A stretch of DNA of 64,000 nt from Halopseudomonas laoshanensis (GTDB lineage Bacteria > Pseudomonadota > Gammaproteobacteria > Pseudomonadales > Pseudomonadaceae): assembly GCF_008365385.1 (NCBI RefSeq), contig NZ_QOVF01000003.1:186001-250000 (forward strand), read 5' to 3'. The notes beneath the pieces were generated by a model. That model saw only the letters and a program-made list of their open reading frames with translations. It ran no database searches and was not told the DNA's origin. Positions within the stretch are counted from its first letter, which is position 1, and each line of letters opens with the position of its first letter. This document shows positions 61,369 through 64,000 of the stretch, piece after piece. The translations under genes and the position numbers were made by a program.

Positions 61369-61451
61369 TCAAGCTCATTATTATTCATTTTTCATCGATG
61401 CCGTGCAGGCGTAGCTTAAACCTACCGATCACCACCAAGAGGACAGCGGAC

Positions 61452-62867
61452 GTGATCAAGAAGATTCTTATCGCTAACCGCGGGGAAATTGCCGTACGAA
61501 TAGTTCGCGCTTGCGCGGAGATGGGCATTCGTTCCGTGGCTATCTACTCCGAAGCCGACCGTTACGCGCTGCATGTCAAACGCGCAGACGAGTCTTATAA
61601 CCTGGGCAGTGAGCCCCTGGCGGGCTATCTGAATGCCCGGCAACTGGTCAATCTGGCGGTGCAAACCGGCTGTGACGCGCTGCATCCAGGCTATGGTTTT
61701 CTTTCCGAAAATGCCGAGCTGGCCGATATTTGCGCCGAACGCGGCATCAAGTTTATTGGCCCTAGTGGGGATGTCATCCGCGGTATGGGTGACAAAACCG
61801 AAGCCCGGCGCAGCATGATCAGGGCTGGCGTACCCGTGACACCAGGCACCGATGGCAATCTGGCCGATCTGGCCGAAGCCCTGAGCGAAGCCGAACGCGT
61901 AGGCTATCCGGTCATGCTCAAGGCTACTTCGGGTGGCGGCGGCCGCGGTATTCGTCGTTGTAACAGCCGCGCCGAGCTAGAGCAGGCCTGGCCACGGGTT
62001 ATTTCCGAAGCGACCAAGGCCTTCGGCTCGGCCGACGTGTTTCTGGAAAAATGCATCGTCAATCCCAAGCATATCGAAGCGCAGATTCTCGCCGACAGCC
62101 ACGGCAACACCGTGCATCTGTTCGAGCGTGACTGTTCGATCCAGCGGCGTAATCAGAAGCTGATCGAGATCGCCCCCAGCCCGCAGCTGACCCCCGAGCA
62201 GCGCGCCTATATTGGTGATCTGGCGGTCAAGGCCGCACAGGCGGTGGGCTACGAGAACGCCGGCACGGTGGAGTTTCTGCTCGCCGAAGGCGAGGTGTAT
62301 TTCATGGAAATGAACACCCGCGTCCAGGTCGAGCACACCATTACCGAACAGATCACCGGTATCGATATTGTTCGCGAGCAGATCCGCATTGCCTCTGGTT
62401 TGCCGCTGTCGGTCAAGCAGGAAGACATTCAGCACCGCGGCTTTGCCATCCAGTTCCGCATCAATGCTGAAGACCCGAAAAACGACTTTCTGCCCTCGTT
62501 CGGCAAGATCACGCGCTACTACGCCCCCGGCGGCCCCGGCGTGCGCGTGGATACGGCAATCTATACCGGCTACAGCATTCCGCCCTATTACGACTCCATG
62601 TGCCTGAAGCTGATTGTCTGGGCACTGACCTGGGAAGAGGCGCTGGACCGCGGGCTGCGGGCGCTGGACGACATGCGCCTGCAGGGTGTGAAGACCACCA
62701 CGGCCTACTATCAGGAGATCTTGCGCAATGAGGAGTTTCGTTCCGGGGTATTTGACACCAGCTTCGTTGAAGCCCACCCCGAGCTGACGCGCTACTCGGT
62801 CAAACGCAAACCGGAAGAGCTCGCCCTGGCGATTGCCACTGCCATCGCGGCGCACGCGGGCCTATAA
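61452..62867 (+). CDS. pycA: Pyruvate carboxylase subunit A (biotin carboxylase type)
   Basis: A 471-residue ATP-grasp biotin carboxylase subunit that, with the partner encoded downstream, converts pyruvate to oxaloacetate. Features: [24 protein letters not shown] at the start, the ATP-binding glycine-rich loop [14 protein letters not shown] near residue 160, the [17 protein letters not shown] block and the catalytic [11 protein letters not shown] near 285. The start is a GTG at 61452 with GAGGA eight bases upstream; the frame opens earlier but the extra residues are not family-like. The length equals that recalled for P. aeruginosa PycA. oadA follows after 88 bases. Confidence 0.95.
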   Translation: MIKKILIANRGEIAVRIVRACAEMGIRSVAIYSEADRYALHVKRADESYNLGSEPLAGYLNARQLVNLAVQTGCDALHPGYGFLSENAELADICAERGIKFIGPSGDVIRGMGDKTEARRSMIRAGVPVTPGTDGNLADLAEALSEAERVGYPVMLKATSGGGGRGIRRCNSRAELEQAWPRVISEATKAFGSADVFLEKCIVNPKHIEAQILADSHGNTVHLFERDCSIQRRNQKLIEIAPSPQLTPEQRAYIGDLAVKAAQAVGYENAGTVEFLLAEGEVYFMEMNTRVQVEHTITEQITGIDIVREQIRIASGLPLSVKQEDIQHRGFAIQFRINAEDPKNDFLPSFGKITRYYAPGGPGVRVDTAIYTGYSIPPYYDSMCLKLIVWALTWEEALDRGLRALDDMRLQGVKTTTAYYQEILRNEEFRSGVFDTSFVEAHPELTRYSVKRKPEELALAIATAIAAHAGL

Positions 62868-62955
62868 ACAGCGGCATGCGCCCCACCGCAAGCCACAGAA
62901 GAACACCGATCCGCTGGCAGCTCCGCGCTTGAAGCTTGCAGCTAACGAGGAACAG

Positions 62956-64000
62956 ATGATGAGCACTACACGCAAAATTACTGTCACCGATACCATCCTG
63001 CGCGATGCCCACCAATCGTTGCTGGCCACGCGCATGCGCACCGAAGACATGCTGCCGATCTGCGAGAAGCTCGACCAGGTTGGCTACTGGTCGCTGGAAG
63101 TCTGGGGCGGCGCGACTTTCGATGCCTGCATTCGCTTTCTCAAGGAAGACCCCTGGGAGCGCCTGCGCCAACTGCGCGAAGCGCTGCCCAACACGCGCCT
63201 GCAGATGCTGTTGCGCGGCCAGAACCTGCTCGGCTACCGCCACTACAGCGACGACGTAGTGCGCGCCTTTGTTGCCAAGGCGGCGGCCAACGGTATCGAC
63301 GTGTTCCGGATTTTCGATGCGATGAATGACGTGCGTAACCTGGAAACCTCGATCAAGGCGGTCAAGGACGCGGGCAAGCATGCCCAGGGCACCATCGCCT
63401 ACACCACCAGCCCGGTGCATACCGTCGAGGCCTTCGTAAAACAGGCGCAGACAATGGAAGCGCTGGGCTGCGATTCTCTGGCAATCAAGGACATGGCCGG
63501 TCTGTTGACGCCCTATGCCACCGGCGAACTGGTCAAGGCGCTGAAAGCCGAACAATCCTTGCCGGTGTATATTCACTCGCATGACACCGCCGGCCTCGCC
63601 GCGATGTGCCAGCTGAAAGCGATCGAAAACGGCGCCGATCACATCGATACCGCCATTTCCAGCATGGCCTGGGGCACCAGCCACCCGGGTACCGAGTCCA
63701 TGGTCGCGGCGCTGCGTGGCACCCCGTTTGATACCGGCCTGGACCTGGAACTGCTGCAGGAAATCGGCATGTATTTCCATGCCGTGCGCAAGAAGTATCA
63801 TCAGTTTGAGAGCGAGTTCACCGGGGTCGACACCCGCGTGCAGGTGAACCAGGTTCCGGGCGGCATGATGTCCAACCTGGCCAACCAGTTGAAGGAACAG
63901 AATGCACTGGGCCGTATTCAGGAAGTGTTTGACGAAATTCCGCGCGTACGTGCAGACCTGGGCTTCCCGCCGCTGGTCACGCCCACCTCGCAGATCGTCG
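62956..64000 (+). CDS. oadA: Pyruvate carboxylase subunit B / oxaloacetate decarboxylase alpha, 3' end beyond window
   Basis: An open frame running off the window. It begins [20 protein letters not shown] after GAGGAA, and codes for the carboxyltransferase part: [48 protein letters not shown], the metal-site [31 protein letters not shown], and [21 protein letters not shown]. This subunit receives CO2 from carboxybiotin and passes it to pyruvate; the biotinyl domain lies beyond the window. About 348 of roughly 600 residues are visible. With pycA it supplies oxaloacetate to the TCA cycle. Confidence 0.96.
   Translation, partial: MMSTTRKITVTDTILRDAHQSLLATRMRTEDMLPICEKLDQVGYWSLEVWGGATFDACIRFLKEDPWERLRQLREALPNTRLQMLLRGQNLLGYRHYSDDVVRAFVAKAAANGIDVFRIFDAMNDVRNLETSIKAVKDAGKHAQGTIAYTTSPVHTVEAFVKQAQTMEALGCDSLAIKDMAGLLTPYATGELVKALKAEQSLPVYIHSHDTAGLAAMCQLKAIENGADHIDTAISSMAWGTSHPGTESMVAALRGTPFDTGLDLELLQEIGMYFHAVRKKYHQFESEFTGVDTRVQVNQVPGGMMSNLANQLKEQNALGRIQEVFDEIPRVRADLGFPPLVTPTSQIV

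Noticed and set aside
62915..62946. GCTTGAAGCTTGCAGC sequence between pycA and oadA, like a scattered repeat
   Set aside because: It resembles intergenic repeats I have seen in Pseudomonas-like genomes, but there is one copy here and I cannot confirm a family.
1..64000. CRISPR arrays, tRNA or rRNA genes, insertion sequences, prophage, toxin-antitoxin pairs
   Set aside because: I looked for repeat-spacer arrays, transposase or integrase motifs, cloverleaf-like stretches and small paired genes, and found none that could be supported by eye.

Overview
The window is a stretch of a gammaproteobacterial chromosome of the Pseudomonas group. Gene content and order (spoT-ridA, oxyR-recG, rubA-rubB, ubiC-ubiA, phoB-phoR, uvrD, zwf with a divergent RpiR-type regulator, lysR with divergent pycA-oadA) match, from memory, the spoT to oadA sector of Pseudomonas chromosomes. 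A Halopseudomonas or P. pertucinogena-like species is my guess; no rRNA is present to settle it. I saw no rRNA, tRNA, CRISPR array, insertion sequence or prophage. No gap between genes exceeds about 300 bases.

Layout. 1-15 kb is core: the 3' part of spoT, ridA, an OsmC-like protein, an SDR enzyme, oxyR, recG, a YbaK-HDOD signalling protein, an HU protein, rubredoxin and its reductase, ubiC-ubiA, phoB-phoR and a REC-domain regulator. 15-24 kb holds metabolic and transport genes: an iron-type alcohol dehydrogenase, a small cytochrome c, an ACR3 arsenite exporter, an acyl-CoA thioesterase, and a TRAP transporter. The TRAP membrane subunits (dctQM) point right, while the binding protein lies on the opposite strand in a run with a lipoprotein and a second signal peptidase I. 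24-32 kb is core again: uvrD, a membrane PAS-GGDEF-EAL protein, zwf and hexR around a perfect operator, and ppiC.

32-60 kb looks like accessory DNA lying between hexR and lysR, which I remember as near neighbours in P. aeruginosa. It contains sodC; a signalling group (single-domain response regulator, hybrid PAS kinase, a 1393-residue CheB-CheR-PAS-kinase-receiver protein, and a kinase that looks like the back half of a bacteriophytochrome without its light-sensing part); a zinc alcohol dehydrogenase operon; a TonB receptor with a Fur-like site; an ArsR regulator divergent from xenA; cytochrome b561; an ABC-F ATPase; a glycerate operon (cdaR, GntP-type permease, glycerate kinase) with paired palindromes; and an iron-uptake cluster. 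In that cluster a Fur box precedes a FecI-type sigma factor, then an anti-sigma gene cut to its cytoplasmic domain, then two tandem paralogous TonB receptors that lack the N-terminal signalling domain. The window ends with lysR, a perfect 8-4-8 palindrome, pycA and the 5' part of oadA.

Most notable for follow-up: the truncated anti-sigma beside signalling-domain-less receptors, the light-blind phytochrome-like kinase, the divided TRAP locus, and four operator-like palindromes placed where their likely regulators are encoded.
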